Of a DNA stretch of 35,561 nucleotides, positions 8,320-17,643 are shown one piece after another. Under the pieces are notes generated by a model. It was not told the origin of the DNA. It saw only the letters and a list, made by a program, of their open reading frames with translations, and made no database searches. The stretch is taken from NCBI GenBank assembly GCA_030037175.1, contig JASHRV010000234.1, positions 1 through 35,561 on the forward strand, written 5' to 3'. Positions within the stretch are counted from its first letter, which is position 1, and every line of letters begins with the position of its first letter. The translations under genes and the position numbers were made by a program. This stretch comes from Acetobacteraceae bacterium. Its GTDB lineage: Bacteria > Pseudomonadota > Alphaproteobacteria > Acetobacterales > Acetobacteraceae.

Positions 8320-9027
8320 GTGATTTCTCTCGATCATCATATTTTCGCGCGTGCTCTCGGGCTTGCCGGCCTCGTTGTGCTGGCCGGTTGCGCGACCGAA
8401 GCTCCGGGGAAAATGTATTTCGTCAAGCCGAACGCGTTTCCGGTGCAGGCGCCACCCATTCCGGATGCGACCAATGGCACGGTGTATCCCGCCGATTCAA
8501 CCGGCTCGCTTTATGGCAACCAGCGCTTCTGGGAGCCGGGCGACATCGTCACGGTCGATGTCACGCTCGCCTCGAATGCGCAAGGAACCGATGGGGGGAC
8601 GCTCAACAAGAACGAGTCCCTCAATGCCTCGGTCACTCAGTTCCTCGGGGTTCCGCTGCAGTTCGGCTACGCAAACGGCAGCCGCTTTTCGCCCGCTTTC
8701 ACAACGAGCAATCAGCAGCAGTTCACGGGCACCGGATCGGTCTCCGGATCGAGCACGGTCTCAACCAACATCGCCGCAGTGGTGACGGCGGTCGAACCGA
8801 ACGGCGTGCTCCAGCTCTCCGGGCGAACGAACGTGAACATCAACGGCAATGTCACCGGAATCGTGGTGACGGGATATGCCCGTCCGCAGGATATCGGCGC
8901 CAACAACACCATCAGTTCCGACCAGCTCGCCCAGGCCAACATCCAGTATGTCGGCGTCGGCGAGCTCAACTCAGCGCATCATGTGCCATGGCTCGAAGGC
9001 ATCTTCTCGCAATATTTGCCATTCTGA
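8320..9027 (+). CDS. flgH: L-ring lipoprotein FlgH
   Basis: An outer-membrane L-ring subunit of about 235 residues. Starting at GTG 8320 gives a short lipoprotein signal (ARALGLAGLVVLAGC) with lipobox LAGC and lipidated Cys at residue 24; the open frame extends further upstream into flgG, but that part is not signal-like. The FlgH body shows FWEPGDIVTVDV, a STVSTNIAAVVTAVEPNGVL segment, and the family ending ANIQYVGVGELNSAHHVPWL. The gene overlaps flgI by 40 bases. FlgH/FlgI content indicates a Gram-negative envelope. The exact start is the only uncertain point. Confidence 0.9.
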   Translation: MISLDHHIFARALGLAGLVVLAGCATEAPGKMYFVKPNAFPVQAPPIPDATNGTVYPADSTGSLYGNQRFWEPGDIVTVDVTLASNAQGTDGGTLNKNESLNASVTQFLGVPLQFGYANGSRFSPAFTTSNQQQFTGTGSVSGSSTVSTNIAAVVTAVEPNGVLQLSGRTNVNINGNVTGIVVTGYARPQDIGANNTISSDQLAQANIQYVGVGELNSAHHVPWLEGIFSQYLPF

Positions 9028-10100
9028 CCGGGTGTCTTGGCTGGGTCACCGCGGCCCGGGCCGAGCCCGTTCGCGACCTGGTGACAATCGGCGGAGCGCC
9101 GGAGAACCAGCTCGTGGGCTATGGGCTCGTCGTCGGCCTTGCGGGCAGCGGGGATCAGACGACCCAGGTGCCGTACACGCAGCAGGCGATAACCAACATG
9201 CTGAGCCATGAAGGGATCACCCTGCCCCAGACTTCGTTCATGCTGCCGAGCGACGTGGCGAGCGTGATGGTGACGGCGACGGTGCCACCCTTCGCGGAGC
9301 CCGGCTCCGCCATCAATGCTACCGTGGCGGCAATGGGCAACGCCACCTCGCTCGCCGGCGGAGTCCTGTTGCCGACCCCGCTCAAGGGTGGAAATGGCCT
9401 GATCTATGCCCAGGCGCAGGGGCCGCTTCTCGTCAGCGGCTTCGCGGCCCAGGCGGCCGGCAGCTCGGTGACGACCAACACGCCAACCGTCGGGCGGCTC
9501 AGGGGCGGTGCCATCCTTTCCCGTCCGATCCCCACGGCTGCGGATCACGACGGGCACATCGCTCTTCTCCTCCGGGACCCGAATTTCGCCGACGCTGCCG
9601 GCATCGCGGCAGCGATCAATGTCAGAATGGGCGCCGGAACCGCCCGCGCCATTTCCCCCGGTCTGGTCGAGGTCACCGACTACTCTCCCATGGCTGGTGA
9701 TGTTCCCTTTATGGCCGAGGTGCTGGCCGTAGACGTCCAGACCGCGCCACCAATCCCGACCGTCGTCGTGGATGCGCAGAGCGGCACCATTGTCATGGGT
9801 GGTGGCGTCGAGCTTGGCCCAGCCGTCGTCAGCCATGGCGATCTGACAGTGCAGATTCAGGCTTATAACGGTGTAAGCCAGCCGGCGCCGTTCAGCAACG
9901 GAAGGACAACCGGCGTCACCAATGCAACGATCAACGCAAGGCCGCCGCCCGCCCATGTCGTCAACCTGCCACGCAGCACGACGCTCGCGCAGGTGGCTGC
10001 GGCGCTGAATGCCGTCGGCGCAACGCCGTTGGACCTGGTGGCGATCATCGAGGCGCTGAAGGAGGCGGGGGCGCTCAAGGCGGACCTCAAGGTCATCTGA
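8988..10100 (+). CDS. flgI: P-ring protein FlgI
   Basis: A 370-residue periplasmic P-ring subunit. ATG 8988 lies inside the end of flgH and yields a Sec signal (hydrophobic residues 6-20, probable cleavage after ARA at residue 25, mature EPVRDLVTIGG). Family motifs are NQLVGYGLVVGLAGSGDQT near the mature N-terminus, a PPFAEPGSAINATVAAMGNA segment, LLPTPLKGGNGLIYAQAQGP, and the C-terminal LVAIIEALKEAGAL. Length fits FlgI (365-370). Its stop overlaps the flgJ start (TGATG). In model systems assembly requires FlgA as periplasmic chaperone, encoded downstream in the same operon. Confidence 0.95.
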   Translation: MARRHLLAIFAILTGCLGWVTAARAEPVRDLVTIGGAPENQLVGYGLVVGLAGSGDQTTQVPYTQQAITNMLSHEGITLPQTSFMLPSDVASVMVTATVPPFAEPGSAINATVAAMGNATSLAGGVLLPTPLKGGNGLIYAQAQGPLLVSGFAAQAAGSSVTTNTPTVGRLRGGAILSRPIPTAADHDGHIALLLRDPNFADAAGIAAAINVRMGAGTARAISPGLVEVTDYSPMAGDVPFMAEVLAVDVQTAPPIPTVVVDAQSGTIVMGGGVELGPAVVSHGDLTVQIQAYNGVSQPAPFSNGRTTGVTNATINARPPPAHVVNLPRSTTLAQVAAALNAVGATPLDLVAIIEALKEAGALKADLKVI

Positions 10101-10960
10101 TGCTCAATTCCGCGCCCGCCTCAAGCTCCGCCGTGTCCGCGAACCAGGGCAGCCGGGGCGTGCAGCTCGCCATGTCGGCCGAACGTCTTCTCGCCATGCT
10201 CTGGAACATGGCTATTTCCGGCATGCTGAAAAGCGCGGTCGGCGACGGCACACTCGGCACCGGATCCGGCCTGCTCAACAACCTTGCGAGCGAAGCGGCT
10301 TCCAGCGCGCTGTTCGGGAAGACCGACTCTGCGGCCGTGAATCAAATCGTCTCGCAGCTTGGCGCGAACGGCTCCACGGCGGTTTCGGGTCCTGCCGGCC
10401 AGAAGCAAGCCCCCCTGCTTTCGACGATGGAGAACGTGCTGGGCCCGGCGGCTTCCTCGGACGTCTCGGGAACGATGGGCGCCCTCGGTGCGACCATTGC
10501 CGACGCGGTGTCCTTCGCGAAATCGATATGGCCGTTCATCGCCCAGAGCGCGCAGTCTCTTGGAGTATCCCCGGTCGCGCTGCTTGCCCAATTGGCACTC
10601 GAAACCGGATGGGGCACGTCGATGCCTGGCAACAATATCTTCGGCATCAAGGCGCATGGAGGTTTGCCGACGACGACGGACGCGACCACCGAGGAAGCGG
10701 GTGGAAGCATTGTCAACACGACCGCCAACTTCGCGGCCTATCCTTCGCTCGCCCAATCGGTCGCCGACTATACCCACCTCATCATGGCGCGCTTCGGCAA
10801 TGCCATCGGGTCATCCAGCATCGCCCAGTTTGCGACCGCCTTGCAAAGCGGCGGATACGCGACCGACAGCGCTTATGCCAGCAAGATCGTCGGAGTTGCC
10901 CGCTCACCCTTCATGGAGGACGTGCTGCGGGCGCTTGGAATCGAGGAGACCGCGCCATGA
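10100..10960 (+). CDS. flgJ: FlgJ with rod-binding-like and glucosaminidase domains
   Basis: A 286-residue protein thought to act as rod cap and to open the peptidoglycan for the rod. Residues ~20-75 resemble a degenerate rod-binding domain (LLAMLWNMAISGMLKSAVGD, then a LLNNLASEAASSALFG helix). Residues ~145-280 form a glucosaminidase-type hydrolase domain: PVALLAQLALETGWGTSMPG with the catalytic-type Glu at residue 168, GNNIFGIKA, then FAAYPSLAQSVADYTHL and the C-terminal YASKIVGVARS. Two-domain FlgJ is characteristic of beta/gammaproteobacteria, whereas most alphaproteobacteria have a single-domain form and a separate hydrolase. It is coupled to flgI (TGATG) and flgK (ATGA). Confidence 0.88.
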   Translation: MLNSAPASSSAVSANQGSRGVQLAMSAERLLAMLWNMAISGMLKSAVGDGTLGTGSGLLNNLASEAASSALFGKTDSAAVNQIVSQLGANGSTAVSGPAGQKQAPLLSTMENVLGPAASSDVSGTMGALGATIADAVSFAKSIWPFIAQSAQSLGVSPVALLAQLALETGWGTSMPGNNIFGIKAHGGLPTTTDATTEEAGGSIVNTTANFAAYPSLAQSVADYTHLIMARFGNAIGSSSIAQFATALQSGGYATDSAYASKIVGVARSPFMEDVLRALGIEETAP

Positions 10961-12891
10961 GTGGCCTTACCGCCGCTATCAATGCTGCGCTGAGCGGGAT
11001 CGATGCCTTCGAAGAAAGCATCCAGACCGTCAGCACCAACATCAGCAATGAGACGACGCAGGGCTATGCTCTCCGCACGGTGGAGACGGAGACGAGCGCC
11101 TACGGGTCTAGCGGGGCGGGGAGTGGCGTCATCGACCCCGCTTCTGTGCTACGGGCGGCAGACGGTTTTGCAGCGCAGCGGCTCTACAGCGCCACCTCGG
11201 CGAATGAGGCCGCACAGACATTGTCCGCAGCACTTTCAGCAATCGACCAGGCATTGCAAGGCAGCGGCGACATCAATACCGCCGCGGACACATTTTTCGC
11301 CGATCTCTCGACGCTGGCCTCGGAGCCGACCAATTCTGCGCAGGCGGATACCACGCTCGCCGACGCAGAGAACCTGGCCAATACGTTCCAGGCCGCCTCC
11401 GAAAGCCTGAACAGCCAGTTCTCCGGGATCGACCAGTCGCTCCAGACTTCGGTTGGCAGCGCGAACCAGCTGCTCTCCCAGCTGGCAACGATCAACGAAG
11501 AATTGCAAACATCGCCCAACGACAATTCCCTGCTCGATCAGCAGCAGTCAGCACTCACCTCGCTGTCCGCATTGATAGGTTTCCAGACGGTACCGCTGCA
11601 GAACGGTGCCATCGAGGTGACGGTCAACGGCACCGTTCTGCTCGATCAGAGCGGGGCGCAAACTCTCTCGCTCACCCAGACCACCCCAACAGGCACGCCC
11701 GAGCTGACCGCAGGGGCTGCCGATATTCCAGCCAAACCAGATAGCACCTCGGGGTCGATCGGCGCCAATCTCGCCGCGTTCGCGAGCACGCAAAGCGCGC
11801 TCGATTCCCTCAATTGGTTCGCCGCTTCACTCGCCGGGAGCGTCAACCAGGCGCAAGCCGAGGGACTGAACAGTTCGGGCAGCCAGGGCAGCGCCCTCTT
11901 CACCATTCCCTCGCCGCAGGTCGTTGCCGGCACGGCGAACACCGGGTCGGCGTCGCTGACGGCGACGGTAACCAATGCGAGCGCGCTTCCGAGCAACGGT
12001 GCAGGCTATGTGCTCGCTTACGGATCAAGCGGCTGGTCGGCCACCGTTCCGGGGACGACACAGAGCTATTCGCTGGGCACCGGTCCGACCCTTTCCTTGC
12101 CCGGCCTCACGGTGACGGTGAGCGGCGCCGCCGCGACCGGCGATACGTTCGTGATCGACCCGACGCCCGGGGCCGCCGCCTCGATCTCGCTGGCAGTCAC
12201 AAGCGCGACCGCCCTGGCCGTGGCCGATCCATATGTCGCGACCGCGGGGACGGTTTCCGCAAGCGGCGCGGTCACCAACACCAATGCCGGGTCGGAGACG
12301 GAGGCCTCCGGGACAGTGACCGCGACGCCGGCGGGCAGCGCCACCATCGTGCCTGCGGCCTATTTCGGACAAGACCTGACCCTCACCTTCACCAGCGCGA
12401 GCGCGTACCAGATCACCAACGCCTCCGGAGCAACCGTCGCGTCCGGAACCTGGTCGAACGGTGCCGCCATCGCCATCGCCTATCCCTCGTCGAGCCTCGC
12501 CGCCGGGCAGTATTTCCAGATCTCGCTGGATGGGAGTCCGGCTGCCGGCGACGTGGTGAGCCTGACCCCAGGTGGGACCGACAGCGGTTCGAATGCGCAG
12601 CGCATGGCGGATCTCTGGCAGGCGACATCGAGCATTTCCGGGGGCTCGCTGCAAGGCGCCATTCTCTCGGTCGTCGGCAATGCCGGTTCGAATGCTTCAG
12701 CCGCCAGTTCGCTCGCGACCAACACCGAAGACAATCTCACGAGCGCGCAAGACAATCTGACGACGATCGCCGGCGTTGATCCCAACAGCCAAGCCGTGAT
12801 CCTGACCCAGTACCAGCAGGCGTTCCAGGCTGCGTCCCAGGTTATCTCGATCGCCCATCAGATGTTTGAGGACCTGGTAACTGCAATCTGA
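10957..12891 (+). CDS. flgK: Hook-filament junction protein FlgK (HAP1)
   Basis: A 644-residue first junction protein between hook and filament. The N-terminus carries the axial signature (TVSTNISNETTQGYALRTVE), followed by the FlgK helical region (DTFFADLSTLASEPTNSAQA and INEELQTSPNDNSLLDQQ with a QQSALTSLSALIGF helix). The middle (about residues 300-560) is a beta-rich Ala/Gly/Ser/Thr domain. The C-terminal helix (ILTQYQQAFQAASQVISIAH) matches the FlgK end. It starts at ATG 10957, overlapping the flgJ stop. It is longer than E. coli FlgK (547) because of the enlarged central domain. Confidence 0.92.
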   Translation: MSGLTAAINAALSGIDAFEESIQTVSTNISNETTQGYALRTVETETSAYGSSGAGSGVIDPASVLRAADGFAAQRLYSATSANEAAQTLSAALSAIDQALQGSGDINTAADTFFADLSTLASEPTNSAQADTTLADAENLANTFQAASESLNSQFSGIDQSLQTSVGSANQLLSQLATINEELQTSPNDNSLLDQQQSALTSLSALIGFQTVPLQNGAIEVTVNGTVLLDQSGAQTLSLTQTTPTGTPELTAGAADIPAKPDSTSGSIGANLAAFASTQSALDSLNWFAASLAGSVNQAQAEGLNSSGSQGSALFTIPSPQVVAGTANTGSASLTATVTNASALPSNGAGYVLAYGSSGWSATVPGTTQSYSLGTGPTLSLPGLTVTVSGAAATGDTFVIDPTPGAAASISLAVTSATALAVADPYVATAGTVSASGAVTNTNAGSETEASGTVTATPAGSATIVPAAYFGQDLTLTFTSASAYQITNASGATVASGTWSNGAAIAIAYPSSSLAAGQYFQISLDGSPAAGDVVSLTPGGTDSGSNAQRMADLWQATSSISGGSLQGAILSVVGNAGSNASAASSLATNTEDNLTSAQDNLTTIAGVDPNSQAVILTQYQQAFQAASQVISIAHQMFEDLVTAI

Positions 12892-12970
12892 TGATCTTGA
12901 TGGCCGGTCCGGCAGACGCGCGCAGCCGAAAGAAAAGCACCGGCCTGCGGACAGCGAGCCCCATGCCGTA

Positions 12971-12975
12971 GGAGA
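12971..12975 (+). promoter_or_regulatory. Ribosome binding site deciding the flgL TTG start
   Basis: GGAGA at 12971-12975 lies five bases before TTG 12981. No ATG or GTG near this point begins the conserved FlgL N-terminus, so the site supports TTG as the flgL start. Confidence 0.6.
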
Positions 12976-12980
12976 CAGTC

Positions 12981-14189
12981 TTGCAGACAACGTTCTATAC
13001 CGACGCGGCACAGAGCTTTACGTCCGGCGAGGCGAGTCTGCAGACGCTCGAGCAGGAGCTCGCCACCGGCAACGCGGTTCCGAACGCGGGCGTCAACCCG
13101 GCGGCCTTCATCGGCGCCGCCGCGGACGCGAACGATATCAGCCAGCTCAACGCCGAAGATGGCAACCAAACCAGCGTTCAGGACACGCTCGGGCTCGGCA
13201 CTTCGGCCCTCGACGAGGCCTCGACCGTCCTCGACCAGGTCCAGCAGATCGCGCTCGAGGCCATCAACGGAACGGTCGACGGCTCCGAGTACCAGGCGCT
13301 CTCCGAGCAGGTTCAACAGAATCTCCAGCAGCTCCTCGCCGTCGCCAATACCGCCGGGAACAACGGCAACTACGTCTTCGCCGGCACCGCCGCGAACACC
13401 AAGCCGTTCGTCCAAACCGCCGGCGGGAGCGTGAATTATATGGGCGATGACGGACTCTCGAGCGTCGAGGTCTCTCCCGGCATCACGATCAACGCCGCGT
13501 TGAGTGGGGCACCATTTCTTGGTGGTTTCTCGGGAGATGGCTACGCCTCGGTCACGGCTGCATCGGCCAACACAGGAGCGGCGACGTTTCTTCCGGTGGG
13601 CGTGCTGAACGCGGCATCCGCCTCCGCTTTTCAGCGGGCCTCGGCGCCTATCACCGTTTCTTTCTCCACGACGGCGTCGGGGAAGGAGACGTATCTCGCA
13701 ACGCAAGGCAGCGCCACCCTCGGCAGCGGATCGGCGCAGCCAGGGCAGGATATCACGCTCGACGGAATCCAGTTCGGACTGAGTGGAACGCCATCTGCCG
13801 GGGACAGCTTCACGGTCTCTCCGGCGCGGCCGCAATCCGTTTTCGATCTCGTGCAGACCATCCAGAATGCGCTGGCGAGCCCGGGGACCACGGCTGCGCA
13901 ACGCGCCCAGACCACGCAGGTGCTCGGCAACGCGCTTTCCGGAATCACACAATATCAGGGACTCTTCACATCCGCGAACGCACGGATCGGCGTGGTCCTG
14001 CAAACGGTGTCCAACGCGGGGACCGCCAATGCACAGAGAAGCACCAGCGACCAGACCGATGCCGCCAATCTGACCTCTGCGAACACTCCCGATGTGCTCA
14101 CCGCAATCGACGAACAGACCACCGCCCTGCAGGCCGCGCTTCAGGCTTTTGGCATGACCGAAGGGCTGAGCGTCTTCAATTATCTCTAA
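12981..14189 (+). CDS. flgL: Hook-filament junction protein FlgL (HAP3)
   Basis: A 402-residue second junction protein, which connects FlgK to flagellin. The N-terminal helical region (QTLEQELATGNAVPNAGVNP, then DTLGLGTSALDEASTVLDQV) and the EYQALSEQVQQNLQQLLAVA segment followed by NGNYVFAGT match the flagellin-like FlgL pattern. The C-terminus (RSTSDQTDAANLTSANTPDV, then ALQAALQAFGMTEGLSVFNY) matches the family ending. The start is TTG with GGAGA five bases upstream. The 89-base gap after flgK has no gene. The next gene follows after 22 bases, so the large mosaic gene is probably in the same transcript. Confidence 0.9.
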   Translation: MQTTFYTDAAQSFTSGEASLQTLEQELATGNAVPNAGVNPAAFIGAAADANDISQLNAEDGNQTSVQDTLGLGTSALDEASTVLDQVQQIALEAINGTVDGSEYQALSEQVQQNLQQLLAVANTAGNNGNYVFAGTAANTKPFVQTAGGSVNYMGDDGLSSVEVSPGITINAALSGAPFLGGFSGDGYASVTAASANTGAATFLPVGVLNAASASAFQRASAPITVSFSTTASGKETYLATQGSATLGSGSAQPGQDITLDGIQFGLSGTPSAGDSFTVSPARPQSVFDLVQTIQNALASPGTTAAQRAQTTQVLGNALSGITQYQGLFTSANARIGVVLQTVSNAGTANAQRSTSDQTDAANLTSANTPDVLTAIDEQTTALQAALQAFGMTEGLSVFNYL

Positions 14190-14211
14190 CCAAGATTGGA
14201 GCGAACGCACA

Positions 14212-17200
14212 ATGAAGAGCGCCCAGCCAAAACTGGCGCCGCGCCGCGGTATCTTGATCGCCGGATATTACAGGACGGGGACTTCCGCGCTCAGCGGAGC
14301 GCTCGCCGAGGCTGGGGTAACCGTCCTCAACAATACCGAGGCCAACGAACACAATCCGCGCGGGTTCTTCGAGGATACGGCGCTGATCCAGCTGGAGATG
14401 GACGTGCTGAGCGCCCTGGGCTCGATCTGGAGCGATGTCCGCTTCCTCCCCGAGGGCTGGATCGAGCGGCCGGACATGTCGATCTATCTCGAGAGGCTCA
14501 CCGAGCTTTTGGAAAAAAAGTTCGGCTCCGCGTCGCTCTTTGCCGTCAAGCACCCGCATATCTGCCGCCTGGCGCCTCTCTATCGCCGGGCGCTCGAATC
14601 GATCGGTGTCTCGCCGTGCGCGATCCGCACGCATCGCAATCCGTACGTCATCGCGACAAGTCAGAAAAAGAAGAACGCGCTTCCACGCGCGCATGCGCTG
14701 TTGCTCTGGGCAAGCTACGTGCTCGACGCCGAATGGAACACACGCGGGATTCCGCAAGCCCTCGTTCTCTATGACGCCCTGGTCGAGGATTCGGTGGGGA
14801 CAGTCCAGGCGGCGCTCGCTGAGCTTGGCATAGCACCTGCCGACGGCGCTCGCGGCTTCGTCACCAAAACGCTGAGCCGCAGCGCTCCCGTGGCTGTCAC
14901 CGGCCTCTACCGGCCTCTCGAGCAGCTGGTGGGGGAAGTCGAGCAGGCCGTCATCAGCGGTGCTGCTCCTGAGACATGGGACGAGCTCCGCCGCCGCGTT
15001 TCCGACCTCGGCGAGTTCCTGGCCGAAGTCGGGGAGACGCGCAACCGGATCGTGCCGGGCATCGGCAGCGCCATCGCTATGCAGAACCGCCGGCAGACAG
15101 CATCGCTGACGAGCGGAACCCACGCCGGTCACAAGTTGCGCCCCCCGGAGCGGACCGACGAAGCGGCCAGAACACGCATCCTTGCCCGCCTCGAAAACGT
15201 TCCCGCCGCGCGCCTTGCCGTATTCGTGGCGGTGCCGGAAGGCATGTCGGGGCAGCGTGCGGTGACTCTCGAGTCCGTGCGCGCCGGGTGGCGCCAGCCC
15301 GACAAGCTCGTGATCCTCGAGGTCGGCAGCGAGGCGGAGCGGCCGGACAGAGCGGCCGTTATGTGCGACAGCGATGATGCCCTGGCCGGCGAACTGCGCC
15401 GCCGCCTGAACACCGAGCAGGATACGGACTATGTCGCCGTGCTGAATGCCGGGGACGCGATCGAGCCGGACGCGGTGGCAAGGCTCGTGCTCACGGCGAG
15501 CTTGGCGGCCGAGCTTCCGGCGATGCTGTATTGCGATGAAATCGTCGCCTCGGCCGAGCATCCCTGGATTCGGACCAAGCCGGCCTGGGATGTCCATCGG
15601 CTGCGTGAGTCCTGCTTTGTCGGCGACTGGGTGTGGTACGCGACCGCCGCACTGCGCGTGATCGGCGGGTTGCGGGGCGACTATCCGGGAGCCGAAGAAT
15701 ACGACACGCAACTTCGCATGGCGGAGCACGGGCTCGATGTCCTTCGCGTTCCGGAAGCCTTGTTCGTTCGACGTCCTGGGTCGCGGCGCGATTCGGTTCC
15801 CTTGGACGCGGCGATCGCCAATGCGATGTCTGCAATCGATGCCCACCTGACGCGTTCGGGCATCGCAGCGAAGGCGAGGAGCGGGCGCTTCGCCGGGACT
15901 TTTGCGCTCGATCACGGCATCGCGGAAACACCAATGGCAATCGGCATCTCCTGCGACGGCGCAGACGGTGCAGCGGTGCATGCGGCCGCCGCGCGCGTGC
16001 TCGCTTCCATGCGGGTCGGCGACAAGCTGGTCTATCTCGCTGGGAAGCTTCCCGAGGGAGATCCCCTCGCAACCTATCTATCGAGGGTGACCAACGAGGT
16101 CGCGCCCGAACACAGCAACGTCCTCGTGCGCCCGCGCCCGGCGAGCCTTGGAGAGGTTGTCCGCGACCTGGCGTCGCTGGTTGATGAGGGCGGCTATGTG
16201 GCGGTGATCGATGCGCGGGCCCGGCCGGAGCGCGATGACGAGTTCGATCTCATGAGGCGGATCCTGAACGAAGCGAGAGAGGCGGCGATCGCCGGCCTGC
16301 GCGCTTATTATCGCGAGGGAAAGGCCACCCGCCTGCTGGGACCGCTGCTTCACGGGGCCGCGGCGAGGATCGGCGCCGGGCGCGACGTCGAGAATCCCGG
16401 CCCGGGTGCCTGGCTCGCGGCGACGCAGAAAGTCTGTGCGGTGGACGGGCCATGCGTCGTCGTGCGCAAGGCGTCCGCCCCGTTCATCGAACGGATCGCC
16501 GGGCTCGCGACCTGGAGCGAAATCTGCGAGGCGGCCGCGGCTCAGGGCCTGGCGACGCTCTGGTGCCCCTCCGTGAAGTCAGAGGTGCCAGCGCCCGAGG
16601 CCACGAGCAAGGATCCGGAAGTGACGGCGGCCGCCAGAAGTCAGTATCGCCCCGAATGTCACCATCCTGCGCTTTCGATGATCGGAGATCCCATCCTTCT
16701 CGAATCCCGGCTTGGACTGGTCGAGGAGAGTCCGCGCGATATCGGCAACCTGATCTCCGGTGAGCCGGAATGCCATGTGGTGAGCATCGTCCGCGGGCTG
16801 CGACGCCGCGGGCTCACGACAGCGACATGGACGCCGGACGGGGTCGATCCCTATAGCGTTCGGCGATCCGTGCGCGCCGGCCGCCGGTGGGTGCGGATCA
16901 ATCCAAGCTATCTCTGGGAAGAAGTAACAGGCTTCACCGCAATCTGGACCCGGCCGCCTTCGACCGCCGAGCACAAAATCGTCAAGGCAGCGGGAATGAA
17001 TGTCGGGACATCGCGGCCGATCATGCGCACCCTTGCGGGCATGGGGGCAAGGCGAACCAGGCTGCTGCCTCCGGCGCTGGATCGCTCCCTTTGGGAAAAC
17101 ATGACGTTCCCGCCGCATGAGAAAGCGGTGGCGATATGGATCGACGAGAAAATCCGGATCCCCTGGCTCGCCGACATGATCAGCGCCACGCGCGAGCGCT

Positions 17201-17643
17201 TTGCCTGGGCCGTGGTCAGCAATGCAGAGCTCGCTCTGCCCGGCGACGTCGCCAAGCTGCGCCGGCCTGTCTTCGAAGATGGCTGGCGCGATCTCTTCGC
17301 CTCGCTGCGGCCGGCCTTGCTTGTCCGCCCGACCCCCAACGTCAACTGGCTGGACGATCATACTTTGCTGCTGGGAGCCGCAGCAGGGTGCTCCCTTCTT
17401 GCCGGGCGCGAAAGCCTTTCCGAGAGGCTGGACGCGAGCATGGACGTCACGTGGCTCGCCTCGGATCGAACCGATGCCTGGATCGAGGCCGTCAACTCGT
17501 GCGCCGGAAAAGGCGCGGCGATGCAACCCTCCTTCCTCGAACAGAGCAAGAGCTTCTGGCTCCAACCGGAACATGCCCTCGGCTGGCTGGAAATCGACCC
17601 CGCGCCTGTCTCTCCGTCGGATTCAATCGCCCAAGTCGCGTGA
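14212..17643 (+). CDS. Sulfotransferase-glycosyltransferase mosaic protein, putative flagellar glycan modifier
   Basis: A very large cytoplasmic-looking protein of 1143 residues, without signal peptide or membrane helices. Residues ~10-260 look like a P-loop sulfotransferase: GYYRTGTSALSG at 18-29 (PAPS 5'-phosphosulfate loop type), NPRGFFED at 48-55, and THRNPYVIATS at 140-150 (3'-phosphate site type). Residues ~325-535 look like a family-2 GT-A domain: AVLNAGD ending at Asp415, CDE at 441-443, RTKPAWDVHRL, and EEYDTQLR with Asp498. Residues ~575-790 look like a second, degenerate GT-A unit (VIDARARPERDD). Residues ~845-1110 look like a degenerate GT-B-type domain. It lies 22 bases after flgL and overlaps flgA (TGATG). 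Known families suggest transfer of sulfate and sugars; flagellin or hook-protein glycan as substrate is inference from position. It could be split by annotators into separate domains, but the frame is uninterrupted. Confidence 0.75.
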   Translation: MKSAQPKLAPRRGILIAGYYRTGTSALSGALAEAGVTVLNNTEANEHNPRGFFEDTALIQLEMDVLSALGSIWSDVRFLPEGWIERPDMSIYLERLTELLEKKFGSASLFAVKHPHICRLAPLYRRALESIGVSPCAIRTHRNPYVIATSQKKKNALPRAHALLLWASYVLDAEWNTRGIPQALVLYDALVEDSVGTVQAALAELGIAPADGARGFVTKTLSRSAPVAVTGLYRPLEQLVGEVEQAVISGAAPETWDELRRRVSDLGEFLAEVGETRNRIVPGIGSAIAMQNRRQTASLTSGTHAGHKLRPPERTDEAARTRILARLENVPAARLAVFVAVPEGMSGQRAVTLESVRAGWRQPDKLVILEVGSEAERPDRAAVMCDSDDALAGELRRRLNTEQDTDYVAVLNAGDAIEPDAVARLVLTASLAAELPAMLYCDEIVASAEHPWIRTKPAWDVHRLRESCFVGDWVWYATAALRVIGGLRGDYPGAEEYDTQLRMAEHGLDVLRVPEALFVRRPGSRRDSVPLDAAIANAMSAIDAHLTRSGIAAKARSGRFAGTFALDHGIAETPMAIGISCDGADGAAVHAAAARVLASMRVGDKLVYLAGKLPEGDPLATYLSRVTNEVAPEHSNVLVRPRPASLGEVVRDLASLVDEGGYVAVIDARARPERDDEFDLMRRILNEAREAAIAGLRAYYREGKATRLLGPLLHGAAARIGAGRDVENPGPGAWLAATQKVCAVDGPCVVVRKASAPFIERIAGLATWSEICEAAAAQGLATLWCPSVKSEVPAPEATSKDPEVTAAARSQYRPECHHPALSMIGDPILLESRLGLVEESPRDIGNLISGEPECHVVSIVRGLRRRGLTTATWTPDGVDPYSVRRSVRAGRRWVRINPSYLWEEVTGFTAIWTRPPSTAEHKIVKAAGMNVGTSRPIMRTLAGMGARRTRLLPPALDRSLWENMTFPPHEKAVAIWIDEKIRIPWLADMISATRERFAWAVVSNAELALPGDVAKLRRPVFEDGWRDLFASLRPALLVRPTPNVNWLDDHTLLLGAAAGCSLLAGRESLSERLDASMDVTWLASDRTDAWIEAVNSCAGKGAAMQPSFLEQSKSFWLQPEHALGWLEIDPAPVSPSDSIAQVA

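Noticed and set aside
12858-14210. 450-residue minus-strand frame
   Set aside because: It is antisense to flgL, with no domain or ribosome binding site.
14176-15981. 601-residue minus-strand frame
   Set aside because: It is a shadow of the sulfotransferase/glycosyltransferase gene, whose frame has clear motifs.
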